Positions 35,138 to 42,997 of a stretch of DNA of 58,791 nucleotides are shown here, in pieces. Below the pieces are notes generated by a model. The model worked only from the letters and a program-made list of their open reading frames with translations, ran no database searches and was not told the DNA's origin. Where the stretch lies: the NCBI RefSeq assembly GCF_002102255.1, contig NZ_LQPH01000189.1:1-58791 (forward strand), in the 5' to 3' direction. The stretch comes from Mycobacterium nebraskense. GTDB lineage: Bacteria; Actinomycetota; Actinomycetes; Mycobacteriales; Mycobacteriaceae. Numbering within the stretch: position 1 is the stretch's first letter; every line of letters begins with the position of its first letter. Made by a program: the position numbers and the translations under genes.

Positions 35138-36280
35138 ATGGCCGGCTTCGGCGTGGGTGTCATGCACAACACGATCAACTCGCGGTTCGGGCCGAAGCCG
35201 TTGATCCGCGCCGACTACCTGACCGGGGTGGCCTGCGGGGCGGACTCCTTTTGGGTGGCCGACCATCTCAACTCGGTACTGCCGCCATCGATGTGGACGC
35301 CCAAGCATGTGGGGGCCGCCCGGTTGATCCCCAAGATGGACGCTCACCTCGAGCCGTGGACGATGCTGGGTTACCTGGCGGGCCGCAATCGGCTTGGCCG
35401 GATGCGCCTGGGCGTGGCCGTCACCGACACCGGCAGGCGCAATCCCGCCGTCACCGCCCAGGCGGTCGCCTCTCTGCATCTGCTCACCCGAGGCAAGGCG
35501 GTGCTCGGCATCGGAACCGGCGAGCGGGAAAGCAATGCGCCCTACGGCGTCGATTGGTCGAAGCCGGTGGCGCGTTTCGAGGAGGCGGTGGCCACCATCC
35601 GCGCGCTGTGGGACTCGGGCGGCGAGCTGGTCACCCGGGATTCACCGTTCTTCCCTTTGCACAAGGCGACTTTCGCCCTACCCCCATATAAGGGCAAGTG
35701 GCCCCCGATCTGGGTCGCCGCTCACGGGCCGCGGATGATGCGGGCCACCGGACGCTATGCCGACGGCTGGTTTCCCGGAACGACCCGTGCGACCGAATAC
35801 GGCGAGCAACTCGACATCGTGCGCAGCGCGGCTTCCGACACCGGCCGCGACCCGATGTCCATCACCCCCGCACTCATCCGGTTCATCGTGACCGGCCGTT
35901 CCCGCGACGAGATCGACGAAGTCGTGGACTCCGATATCGCCAAGGTGTTCACACTCAACTCGCCCGCCAAGGACTGGGCGCGTCACGGCGCCCAGCACCC
36001 GCTTGGGGCCGATTTCACCGGGGTGCAGGACCTCATACCGCAGACAATCGACGAGCAGACGGCGCTCTCCTATGCGGCCAAGGCGCCGCGGTCGCTCGTC
36101 CGCGAATTGTTTGCCGTCGGAATGCCGAACGAGGTCATCGAGCAGATTGCCGAGTTCCGCGACAACGGATTGCGACACGTCGTCGTGGGCAATGCCGGTG
36201 CGATTCAACCGAGTCTGCGCAAGAGCGCGGCGGCGACGGCACCCTACGTCAAGGTCGTGCGAGGCCTGCGGAAGCTATGA
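35138..36280 (+). CDS. F420-type LLM oxidoreductase, Rv2951c (phthiodiolone ketoreductase)-like
   Basis: A 380-residue LLM-class enzyme that follows M. tuberculosis Rv2951c closely: DSFWVADHLN, AHLEPWTMLGYLAG, VTDTGRRNPAVTAQA, LLTRGKAVLGIGTGERE, WVAAHGPRMMRATGRYADGW, and a C-terminal VVRGLRKL. Rv2951c reduces phthiodiolones with F420H2, but no PDIM or phenolic glycolipid gene is nearby, so the substrate is probably another ketone. GAAGGAG precedes the ATG. A tautomerase gene follows after 13 bp. Confidence 0.88.
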   Translation: MAGFGVGVMHNTINSRFGPKPLIRADYLTGVACGADSFWVADHLNSVLPPSMWTPKHVGAARLIPKMDAHLEPWTMLGYLAGRNRLGRMRLGVAVTDTGRRNPAVTAQAVASLHLLTRGKAVLGIGTGERESNAPYGVDWSKPVARFEEAVATIRALWDSGGELVTRDSPFFPLHKATFALPPYKGKWPPIWVAAHGPRMMRATGRYADGWFPGTTRATEYGEQLDIVRSAASDTGRDPMSITPALIRFIVTGRSRDEIDEVVDSDIAKVFTLNSPAKDWARHGAQHPLGADFTGVQDLIPQTIDEQTALSYAAKAPRSLVRELFAVGMPNEVIEQIAEFRDNGLRHVVVGNAGAIQPSLRKSAAATAPYVKVVRGLRKL

Positions 36281-36293
36281 GCGAGGAGTTGCC

Positions 36294-36725
36294 ATGCCGA
36301 TGCTCGACCTGACGTTCGTGCGTGGCTCGGTGGACGACGAGGCGTTGAGCCGGTTGACCGACGAGTTGGTCACCGCGCTACTGCGGGCCGAGCGCGCCCC
36401 GGATACCCCGTTTCTGCGTGACAACACCTGGGTGTACTTGCATGCGGTGGATCCCGCTGACCTCTCGGTGGGCGGGCAGGGGCCGGGTGCGCCTCGATTC
36501 CGAGTCGACGTAACGGTATTCGCGGGGGCGCTCGATAAGGACCGGAAAGAGCAGCTCGCCGCCGACGTGCACGCCGCGGTGTGCGCGGCGGCGGGCATCG
36601 AACCGCAGGTCGCACGAGCGTTTCATGTCTGGACGTTGATCCACGAGATCCCCGAGGGGAATTGGGCCGGCGGCGGCCAGGTCATTTACTACCAACAGGT
36701 GAAAGGCCTGGTGGCCGAAGACTAA
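36294..36725 (+). CDS. Tautomerase-superfamily protein (4-oxalocrotonate tautomerase-like)
   Basis: A 143-residue protein that starts Met-Pro, so removal of Met would expose the N-terminal Pro used as the catalytic base in this superfamily. A beta-alpha-beta unit is repeated (VRGSVDDEALSRLTDELVTALL; later FAGALDKDRKEQLAADVHAAV), consistent with a fused two-domain tautomerase. It may isomerise enol products or hydrate haloacrylates. GAGGAG precedes the ATG. It lies 13 bp behind the F420 oxidoreductase, probably in the same transcript. Confidence 0.82.
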   Translation: MPMLDLTFVRGSVDDEALSRLTDELVTALLRAERAPDTPFLRDNTWVYLHAVDPADLSVGGQGPGAPRFRVDVTVFAGALDKDRKEQLAADVHAAVCAAAGIEPQVARAFHVWTLIHEIPEGNWAGGGQVIYYQQVKGLVAED

Positions 36726-36774
36726 GGGAGTGTGTCGGTAAGCGCGGCCTATCGCCCCAGGAAATCCTTCCATC

Positions 36775-36794
36775 ATTACATGATCTTGTGTAAT
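36775..36794. promoter_or_regulatory. ATTACA-N8-TGTAAT inverted repeat upstream of the ArsR gene
   Basis: Perfect 6-bp arms (36775-36780 and 36789-36794) lie 9 bp before the chosen ATG of the ArsR gene. ArsR/SmtB operators are AT-rich imperfect inverted repeats in this position, so autoregulation is likely. The site would fall inside the gene if an upstream GTG were used, which supports the shorter start. Confidence 0.55.
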
Positions 36795-36803
36795 AGTTGG
36801 TCA

Positions 36804-37181
36804 ATGGTGGGCATTAGTGAGTGCTCAGCCACTGGACCGGCCGGGGCGGCGGGCAAGCCCGCGCTCGCGACCCGGCCTCTGGTGACAACCGAGCAGGCAG
36901 CCGCACTGGTCGGGTTGTTCAAGTTGCTGGGCAATGACACCCGTCTGCGGCTGCTGCATGCCATGCACCGTGAGGGTGAGGTGTCGGTCGGCGAGTTGGC
37001 GCAGCGGGTGGGACTGCGAGTGCAAGCGGTGTCGAACCAACTGCAACGGTTGTCCGATCGCGGTATGGTCGCCGCGCGCCGCGATGGCGTCCGGATTCTG
37101 TATTCGATTGCCGACCCGTGCATCCCGGCCGTGCTTGACCTGGCGCTGTGTCTGGTCGAGGAGAGCGCGCCCAGCTCATGA
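36804..37181 (+). CDS. ArsR-family transcriptional regulator
   Basis: A 125-residue winged-helix repressor. The core LFKLLGNDTRLRLLHAMHREGEVSVGELAQRVGLRVQAVSNQLQRLSDRGMVAARRDG is the ArsR/SmtB DNA-binding domain. C-terminal Cys residues in DPCIPAVLDLALCLVEE are candidates for a metal or thiol sensor, but no established site motif is complete. It precedes two methyltransferase genes and is preceded by a palindromic operator, so it probably controls them. The inducer is unknown. Confidence 0.88.
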   Translation: MVGISECSATGPAGAAGKPALATRPLVTTEQAAALVGLFKLLGNDTRLRLLHAMHREGEVSVGELAQRVGLRVQAVSNQLQRLSDRGMVAARRDGVRILYSIADPCIPAVLDLALCLVEESAPSS

Positions 37182-37372
37182 CCGATGTCGACCCGATCTC
37201 CCGCCGAGCCGAAATCGGCGCCGCATCTGTTGTCTACCTGCACATCATCTGCACGGCCCGCCGGCGCAGCCGTCGCACGACTGCCCATCGCGAAGCTGCT
37301 GATAGCAGAGCGTCCCAAACTGATGGCGAATCTGATTCGCCAATTCCCTGTCAGCACAACGCAATCCGGTGA
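37178..37372 (+). CDS. Possible small or degraded protein between ArsR and methyltransferase
   Basis: An ATG overlapping the arsR-type stop (ATGA) opens a 64-codon frame beginning MTDVDPISRRAEIGAASVVYLH. The first half looks coding and translationally coupled, but the second half is Arg/Ser-rich and low in hydrophobic residues, as in an out-of-frame reading. Either a short hypothetical protein or the 5' remnant of a broken gene. I do not recognise it. Confidence 0.3.
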   Translation: MTDVDPISRRAEIGAASVVYLHIICTARRRSRRTTAHREAADSRASQTDGESDSPIPCQHNAIR

Positions 37373-37387
37373 AAGGAGCAGCCTCCG

Positions 37388-38158
37388 ATGGCGAACCTCA
37401 AGGCTTCGCTCGCTCCGCGAGCCGTTCTCGCCCGGACATGCGGTCACGTCAACGGATGCCTCACGCACTCGGCGATACTGCTGGGAGTCGCGTGCCCGTG
37501 GATCAGATTAAGAGGGCGGCACGGGACCGTTAATGACCTGCGCTGGTACCAGCTGGTGTATCGGGCTATCTACCGCGCGGGACTCATCATTTGGCGCCGG
37601 GCCGCACCGCCGGTCGAACTGGTCGACCTGATCGAAGGGCCCGGTGCGCTGCCGGCGGGACGTGCTCTAGATCTGGGCTGCGGCACCGGCACCGACACCA
37701 TCTACCTCGCCACTCATGGTTGGAACGTCACCGCCGTGGACATGGTGCCCAAAGCGCTGGCGATAGGCCGCCACAACGCCACCGTCGCCGGTGTTGCAGC
37801 GCGTTTCGTGCAAGGCGACGTAACCCGCTTAGACGAGCTCGGCGTGGGTGATGGCTACACGCTGATACTGGACTTTGGGTGCTTTCACACCCTGCCCGAG
37901 GATCGACGGCCCGCCTACGTGACCGGGGTCTCGCACGCCGCTCCGGCCGCGACGCTTCTGCTCTACGGTTTCCGCCGGCCACCCAGGACCGCGCCCATGC
38001 ATGCCGGCATGAGCGTCGAGGAGGTCAAGCGGCGTTTCATCGGCGCTGGCTGGGAGCTTGTCGAGGCGAAACCTAGCGTGGTGAAACCGATGCTGATATC
38101 GCGCGCCGAGGGTCTTTTCGAATTGTGGCACTACCAACTCCGGCGAACACCAAGGTGA
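37388..38158 (+). CDS. Class I SAM-dependent methyltransferase
   Basis: A 256-residue methyltransferase. The SAM motif is RALDLGCGTGTDTIYLATHGWNVTAVD, followed by ARFVQGDVTRLDELG and LILDFGCFHTLPED. The fold resembles thiopurine/tellurite (TehB-like) methyltransferases. GAAAGGAG stands 9 bases before the ATG, but the first 45 residues are unusual for the family, which normally starts close to DLRWYQLVYRAIY; a 5' extension or old frameshift is possible. Linked to the ArsR gene, so methylation of a toxic metalloid, thiol or small molecule is a reasonable hypothesis. Confidence 0.83.
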   Translation: MANLKASLAPRAVLARTCGHVNGCLTHSAILLGVACPWIRLRGRHGTVNDLRWYQLVYRAIYRAGLIIWRRAAPPVELVDLIEGPGALPAGRALDLGCGTGTDTIYLATHGWNVTAVDMVPKALAIGRHNATVAGVAARFVQGDVTRLDELGVGDGYTLILDFGCFHTLPEDRRPAYVTGVSHAAPAATLLLYGFRRPPRTAPMHAGMSVEEVKRRFIGAGWELVEAKPSVVKPMLISRAEGLFELWHYQLRRTPR

Positions 38159-38186
38159 TTGGCGTTCTCGGCGAAAGGACAAACCC

Positions 38187-38846
38187 GTGGCGCTAACTCT
38201 GAACCAAGCCCGCTCGGTCTACGACCGGATCGGCCGCATGCAAGATTGGCAAGGATTCTACGAGGACGCGACCACCGAGCGGTTGGTGGCCGAGGCGGCC
38301 CTGGCCGGAGACCAGACAATTTTCGAGTTCGGCTGCGGCACTGGCCGGTTCGCTGCGCACCTACTGGGCTCGCTGCCTGGCAGTGTCAATTACCTCGGCG
38401 TGGACATCAGCCCGGTGATGATCAACCTAGCTACCCGTCGGCTCGCCGCTTGGGCTGAGCGGGCCAAGGTGGTGCTGGTCGAGGGCACACTCCCGTTGCC
38501 GGCTGATGACGGGTTCGCCGACCGTGTGATTTCCACGTTTGTGTTCGACCTCCTCGACGTGCACTATGCCCGCGAAGTGCTTCATGATCTGCGGCGCATC
38601 CTCACCCCCGACGGCCGGCTTTGCCTCGCCAGTCTCGCCCATGGCGATCGGCCGCTCGAACGCGCCGTATCACAAGTTTGGACCGGCCTCTGGCGCGTGG
38701 CACCGCAACTCGTCGGCGGGTGTCGCCCGATCAGCCTCTCCGCGCTGCTGGGCAACGACTGGCAGGTCGAGCATCACTCACGTGTGCATCGCTTCGGCCT
38801 CGTCACCGATGTCGTGATCGCGGCGCCCAACTCGCGACAACCGTGA
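38187..38846 (+). CDS. Class I SAM-dependent methyltransferase (second)
   Basis: A 219-residue methyltransferase with SAM motif IFEFGCGTGRFAAHLLG, the acidic motif-II segment YLGVDISPVMINLA, and the post-I segment DGFADRVISTFVFDLLD. AAAGGA precedes a GTG start. It is 28 bp behind the previous methyltransferase and shares its orientation, so the ArsR gene and both methyltransferases form a probable operon. Its closest group appears to be UbiE/arsenite-methyltransferase-like enzymes, but the Cys residues typical of ArsM are not visible. Confidence 0.85.
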   Translation: MALTLNQARSVYDRIGRMQDWQGFYEDATTERLVAEAALAGDQTIFEFGCGTGRFAAHLLGSLPGSVNYLGVDISPVMINLATRRLAAWAERAKVVLVEGTLPLPADDGFADRVISTFVFDLLDVHYAREVLHDLRRILTPDGRLCLASLAHGDRPLERAVSQVWTGLWRVAPQLVGGCRPISLSALLGNDWQVEHHSRVHRFGLVTDVVIAAPNSRQP

Positions 38847-38947
38847 GCGCGTGGTCCCGGTGACGGGTGCGAAGACGTGTGACGCAGGATTGGGCGCTCT
38901 TCTACCTTGTTTGTTACGGCCGAAATAGTGCCGCGAAGCTCAACATT

Positions 38948-39104
38948 GGTGGCCAGGGGCGGGATCGAACCGCCGACCTTCCGCTTTTCAGGCGGTGGTG
39001 CGGCCTACACCGATGTGTTTCAGCCGGTCAGACCGGATGTGCGACCGGTATTCGGACGTGTCAGATCAGTCGGTCTGGCTCGCTGGCCCCATCTTGGCCC
39101 CATG
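38948..39104 (-). repeat. Left 157-bp att-like repeat containing the 3' half of tRNA-Phe(GAA)
   Basis: Read on the minus strand, 38995-38948 gives an anticodon stem-loop with loop CTGAAAA (anticodon GAA), the variable region, a T arm with loop TTCGATC and the acceptor 3' strand ending CCTGGCCACC. No 5' half (acceptor strand, D arm) follows to the right. The first 48 bp are identical to 55032-55079, and the next 109 bp are about 90 percent identical by eye. This is the left boundary of the defence island. Confidence 0.85.
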
Positions 39105-39190
39105 GAACCAGCTTCCCGACTAAGCCCGGACGCCCGTCGCTCATGGTTGGCGAACGTGTTTACGCCTTTAGATGGGTCTGACCCTAGCGT

Positions 39191-39250
39191 GTACCTCAAC
39201 GGCCTAACGTACATCACTATATCAGTGAGGTACTGGCTTTTATTGAGGTA
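39191..39250. promoter_or_regulatory. Repeated TGAGGTA operator sites upstream of the AbiE pair
   Basis: GTACCTCA (39191-39198) and its complement TGAGGTAC (39226-39233) form a perfect 8-bp inverted repeat. A third TGAGGTA lies at 39244-39250. A nested palindrome TCACT-N5-AGTGA spans 39214-39228. AbiEi antitoxins repress their own promoter through inverted repeats, so these are likely operators. Confidence 0.55.
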
Positions 39251-39261
39251 TGGTGGTAGTC

Positions 39262-40278
39262 ATGGCGCACCAGGACAGGGCGGTCAGCGCGCTGGAAGGC
39301 GTGCTTCATACCGCGCTGCGCGCGCGTAGCGCTGAAGGTCCGAACCGGGATCTGATCGTGACGCTGGACAATAAGGATCTTCGGGTCCGCTGGCTAACGG
39401 TCGGCTGGCCGCAGCAGGTCGAAGCGGCCCTGCACGATAAGCCCAGGCCGGACGTGATCGCCGCGCCGCGGATGTCACCGGGAGCGCGCGCTGTCGCCAT
39501 GAAAGCCGGCATCGGCTGGGTCGATGAATCCGGTGCAGCTGACATCGTCATCAGGGATTCCTCGGGGACGACGATCATCATCGACACAAAGGGCAAGCCC
39601 CCGGTGCCCCTGGACTCGCGCATCGGGTGGAGGCCAGCCACGCTCGCCGTTTGCGAGGCCATCCTCTCGGGACAGGCAAGCCCGACCGCGAACTCGGTTA
39701 TAGACGCCACCGGGATATCAATGGGCAGCGCGGTGACTGCGCTGAAATTCCTCGAGAAGGACGGGCATCTGGTCAGCTCGGCTGCGCGTGGTCCCAGTGC
39801 GGCGCGGCGCGTCGCGGATCGCGACGAGTTTCTCGACGCTTACGCGACGGCGGCCGAGCGGCTGCGCTCCGCGATTTCCATCCGCGTCGGTGTGCTGTGG
39901 CGAGATCCCGCCGCCGGGGCGATCCAGACCGGTCAGCTCTTGGAAGCTGCTGATATAGATTGGGCTGCCACAAGCGCACTTTCGGCGAGCATACTTGCGC
40001 CGATGCAGACCGAGGTAGCGCCCTTGGAGATCTATGTGGCGGGCAAGACGTGGAGTGATGTTCGCCGAGCCGCGTCGGCCGCTGGCCTCCAAGAGATGGA
40101 TGGTGGCCGCCTGGTGCTGCGCCCGTTCCCCACACCGGCCGGTGCGAAACTCACCGAGACGATCGCCGACGGCTTTCGCTCGGTGCTGTGGCCTCGCGCG
40201 TACGCCGACCTCCGAATCAGTGGGGTGCGCGGCGAAGACGCGGCCGAGCACTTGCGTGAGGAGATGACGACACTATGA
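39262..40278 (+). CDS. abiEi: AbiEi-like antitoxin/autorepressor
   Basis: A 338-residue protein in the antitoxin position of a type IV abortive-infection pair. A probable winged helix lies in the middle (SPTANSVIDATGISMGSAVTALKFLEKDGHLVSS). The ADIVIRDSSGTTIIIDTKG segment before it looks like a beta-hairpin core rather than a nuclease, because the usual D-E-x-K set is incomplete. Gene order, the 4-bp overlap with the nucleotidyltransferase and the repeated promoter sites all fit AbiE. ATG at 39262 is chosen; another in-frame ATG lies 4 codons upstream on top of the last operator repeat. Confidence 0.65.
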   Translation: MAHQDRAVSALEGVLHTALRARSAEGPNRDLIVTLDNKDLRVRWLTVGWPQQVEAALHDKPRPDVIAAPRMSPGARAVAMKAGIGWVDESGAADIVIRDSSGTTIIIDTKGKPPVPLDSRIGWRPATLAVCEAILSGQASPTANSVIDATGISMGSAVTALKFLEKDGHLVSSAARGPSAARRVADRDEFLDAYATAAERLRSAISIRVGVLWRDPAAGAIQTGQLLEAADIDWAATSALSASILAPMQTEVAPLEIYVAGKTWSDVRRAASAAGLQEMDGGRLVLRPFPTPAGAKLTETIADGFRSVLWPRAYADLRISGVRGEDAAEHLREEMTTL

Positions 40279-41114
40279 ATGCCGACGTAGGACAGGTTCG
40301 GACCGCCGCGGCCAGGCGAGCAGCTGAACTCGCACTGGTGCGCGTGGTGCATCACTACGGGGGACGCCCAGAATTCGTGCTTCTCGGGGGATTGGTGCCC
40401 GCCCTGCTGTGCTCGAACTCGTCGAAGCGTCACGCGGGGACGTCCGATGTCGACGTTCAGGTCAACCTGGAAATTGCCGGTGGCTCAGTTCAAGCGGCGC
40501 GCTTGGAAGAGGCGTTGCTCAATGCGGGGTTTGAGCCTGATGACGAACGGGTGTGGCGATGGGAGCTAAACGACCCCGAGGGCGTGCGCGCTACGATCAA
40601 GTTCGAGCTGCTGGCTGATCTCGACGATGAGCCGAACAACGCGACTGTCGAGTTCACCGGCTGCAAACAGCTCGGGGCAGCGAACCTGCGCGGAACTGGA
40701 TACGCCGCAAGAGACGTCGTGATTCAGAAGATCCAGGCAATCGACCACGGGACGCGGCGCGAGGCTGAAATCAAGGTCACCGGATTGGCCGGTTTCCTCC
40801 TCGCGAAGGTGGCTGCGGCTCACGGCCGCCGCAAAGAAAAGGACTGGTACGACATCGCATTCGTGTTATTGCACAACAACCACGGGGACGCTACCGCAGC
40901 GGCTGAACGCGTCTTGGAGGTTTTTGGTCTGCCGACAGGAGAGGTGCGCACCCAATTGCTAGACCTGCAAGCGAATTTCGCCGATTCGTCCGCCCAGGGC
41001 TCTCTCGCGTACGTCAAGCAGTTCATCGAGAACCACCCCGACGAAGACGCTGAGACCGTGGCGACCGACGGTCAGCTCGCGATCGCGGCATTCACTCAGC
41101 GCCTGCTGCGCTGA
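40275..41114 (+). CDS. abiEii: AbiEii-like nucleotidyltransferase toxin
   Basis: A 279-residue protein of the nucleotidyltransferase fold. It shows FVLLGGLVPALL, then the metal-binding TSDVDV (D-x-D), and a later KEKDWYDIAFVLLHNN that corresponds to the K-D-x-x-D motif of AbiEii/type IV toxins. Such toxins modify tRNA or other targets and block phage growth. It overlaps the upstream antitoxin gene by ATGA, the typical bicistronic arrangement. First functional module inside the left island boundary. Confidence 0.75.
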   Translation: MNADVGQVRTAAARRAAELALVRVVHHYGGRPEFVLLGGLVPALLCSNSSKRHAGTSDVDVQVNLEIAGGSVQAARLEEALLNAGFEPDDERVWRWELNDPEGVRATIKFELLADLDDEPNNATVEFTGCKQLGAANLRGTGYAARDVVIQKIQAIDHGTRREAEIKVTGLAGFLLAKVAAAHGRRKEKDWYDIAFVLLHNNHGDATAAAERVLEVFGLPTGEVRTQLLDLQANFADSSAQGSLAYVKQFIENHPDEDAETVATDGQLAIAAFTQRLLR

Positions 41115-41313
41115 CCCGCTGATCAAAGTGTCGTCCCAGGAACGGTACAAGGTCGGGGCAAAGTTGCGAAAGTCGCGAACAGCACCTGACTCACAGTCGC
41201 GTAGAGCGCTCACCGCGATTGGCCTCTGCACCGTACGTCGGCGTGTCGGATACGGACCTGCGGATCGTGGCCAACGCGAGCGAAAGCACTACCGAACTAC
41301 GACTGCCGTCAAT

Positions 41314-42249
41314 TTACCCAGGCTGTGTGCGGGCTCCCGATTGCGCAGGAGGCTTCGGCCACTTGAGGATTCGGATGCTGACTGACTGGTAGTCGGGGTT
41401 GTCGGGATCCGCCGTGCTCATGAGGTCGGCGACAGCCATCCCGTTTCCCGCGGTGTGGGGGCCGAATTGGCGGTAGTCGAAGCCCTCGGTATCGAAGTAG
41501 GTGAACTCAGGTCCCCCAGTCCCGCCAATGATGTTGCTATCGACTTTCGTCATGATCCTGCCGCCGTTGAGGTGCGCCAAGATCCGCTCACCGAAGGTTG
41601 TGCGGGGAATCGTGACGGCCATCGCGTCGGTACCAACCCTGGAGTTTGTCTTGGCGATGCTGCGCTGCACCGCGACCATCAGCTTAACCGCGTAGGTCAC
41701 ACCTTCGGGTTTCGGCTTCCGAAGCGCGCGCGGTACACGTTGGATCAGCATCTGATGCTGCCACTTCTCGGTTAATCCAGCTCCGGTGATCCGGTAACCC
41801 ACAGCCCTCCCCTGTAGCCTGCTAACTCGCTTGACGGTGAAATTCGTGGGGTCCCCGGGCATGGGGCCGCCAGCCTCAAAGTTGGCGATCTCGGCGACCA
41901 ACGGGTCGGTGCGGCCGTCGAAACCCGCGACCAGGATGCCGAGCCGCTTATCGGGCCATGCCTTGGGCAGCTTGCCGACCCGTTCCGAAGCGACGCGGGC
42001 TAGCGCCGCAACTCCATCTTCGAATAGGCCGTAATCACAAATCGTTTCGGCAATCCATTCCGACGTCGACCTCCTCTGCGCGCGATCAATCCGGGCAAGG
42101 CCGGTGAAGCCGATCGAGAAGTTGAAGTTCCAGCAGACGAGCTTCGTGTACTGGTCATCGACCAGCATGCCAGTGGCGGCATTCGTTAACCGACGATCAG
42201 CGACCTGGATGATCAGGTCGTCGGTGATCAGGGTCTGGATGAGCGTCAC
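41314..42249 (-). CDS. Solitary proteasome-beta-like Ntn hydrolase
   Basis: A 311-residue protein. If the initiator Met is removed, Thr1 begins TLIQTLITDDLIIQVADRR, with Asp17 followed by Arg-Arg exactly as in proteasome beta subunits, Lys35 in TKLV matching Lys33, and Gly49 in FSIGFTG matching Gly47. A later RLGILVAGFDG strand also fits the fold. The last 100 residues are extra. No AAA ATPase partner lies nearby. I infer a self-activating Ntn peptidase or amidohydrolase; its place in a defence island suggests an immune or regulatory protease. The start is GTG without a strong Shine-Dalgarno. Confidence 0.62.
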   Translation of the reverse strand: MTLIQTLITDDLIIQVADRRLTNAATGMLVDDQYTKLVCWNFNFSIGFTGLARIDRAQRRSTSEWIAETICDYGLFEDGVAALARVASERVGKLPKAWPDKRLGILVAGFDGRTDPLVAEIANFEAGGPMPGDPTNFTVKRVSRLQGRAVGYRITGAGLTEKWQHQMLIQRVPRALRKPKPEGVTYAVKLMVAVQRSIAKTNSRVGTDAMAVTIPRTTFGERILAHLNGGRIMTKVDSNIIGGTGGPEFTYFDTEGFDYRQFGPHTAGNGMAVADLMSTADPDNPDYQSVSIRILKWPKPPAQSGARTQPG

Positions 42250-42688
42250 CCCGACACCCGGGCGATCCTGATTTGGCGGATTTCGCGCCGTAGGGCAAGG
42301 TCGCAGCCGATGGTGCGGTCATCCCACATGTCGGCAACACTATTCGCCGACACCGACAAGTTCGGTGATCATGCCAGCCCAGCCGTCGCGGCGGCCATTT
42401 TTCTATACAGCGTTGGGCCTCGAGCGGGAAGGTACTCATAAACCCGGCGGCATCTCGTCGTCCGGGGCAGGTGATGCCGGTGGGCCTCTCAGCCGTCGAT
42501 GTCGCTACCCTCGCGGAGCTGCTGCGAAGGAGCCAGTCCGGGAAATGACAGCGGGTCGACCACAGCATCTACAAGCCGCACCGGTTCCCGGTCCCTTATC
42601 AGTGACGCCTTACCGTGCCTGCAAAACGCCTTCGTTTTTGGGCGCCGCCGTTCCGTACACTTCCAGCAGACGGGGATTTCAAGCTGCG
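42250..42688. other. Gap without recognisable gene
   Basis: About 440 bp between the Ntn hydrolase and the next small gene. No frame on either strand reads like a protein; no tRNA-like fold, long repeat or clear promoter was seen. Confidence 0.5.
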
Positions 42689-42964
42689 CTAGTGCTCGAC
42701 GATCATCGGGCCGCCCTCGACGTAGTCCGCCTGGCGCAGATGCGCGGCGATTTCGCGGAGCGCCTTGGCGTAGCCTCTCTGGAACTCTGCACCTGAGGTT
42801 GTCGCGTCCGCGTCGAGCCGGTCGGCCCATCCTGCGATGCTGCGCGCTATGCGCAGATGGTTGATGTACAGCGCGGGCTGCTCGCTGAGGACCCTGTTGA
42901 TTTTCTTCGGGTCGTAGGTAGCGAGGTTGCTGTCGTCGAAGTTGAAAATGTCAGGTGCGGGCAC
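42689..42964 (-). CDS. Small hypothetical protein
   Basis: A 91-residue protein beginning MPAPDIFNFDDSNLATYDPKKINRVLSEQPALYINHLRIARSIAGW. The composition is mixed, with predicted amphipathic helices and no signal peptide or membrane segment, and it reads as genuine coding sequence. It lies 33 bp downstream of the membrane-anchored protein gene on the same strand and is probably co-transcribed. I do not recognise the family. The start is GTG without an evident Shine-Dalgarno. Confidence 0.55.
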   Translation of the reverse strand: MPAPDIFNFDDSNLATYDPKKINRVLSEQPALYINHLRIARSIAGWADRLDADATTSGAEFQRGYAKALREIAAHLRQADYVEGGPMIVEH

Positions 42965-42997
42965 GGGTTCGAGCGTAGGCGGTCTTTCGAGCCGCTA

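Noticed and set aside
38948..38995. tRNA-Phe gene (also at 55032-55079)
   Set aside because: Only the anticodon arm, T arm and acceptor 3' strand are present; the 5' acceptor strand and D arm are missing, so these are att-type fragments, not tRNA genes.
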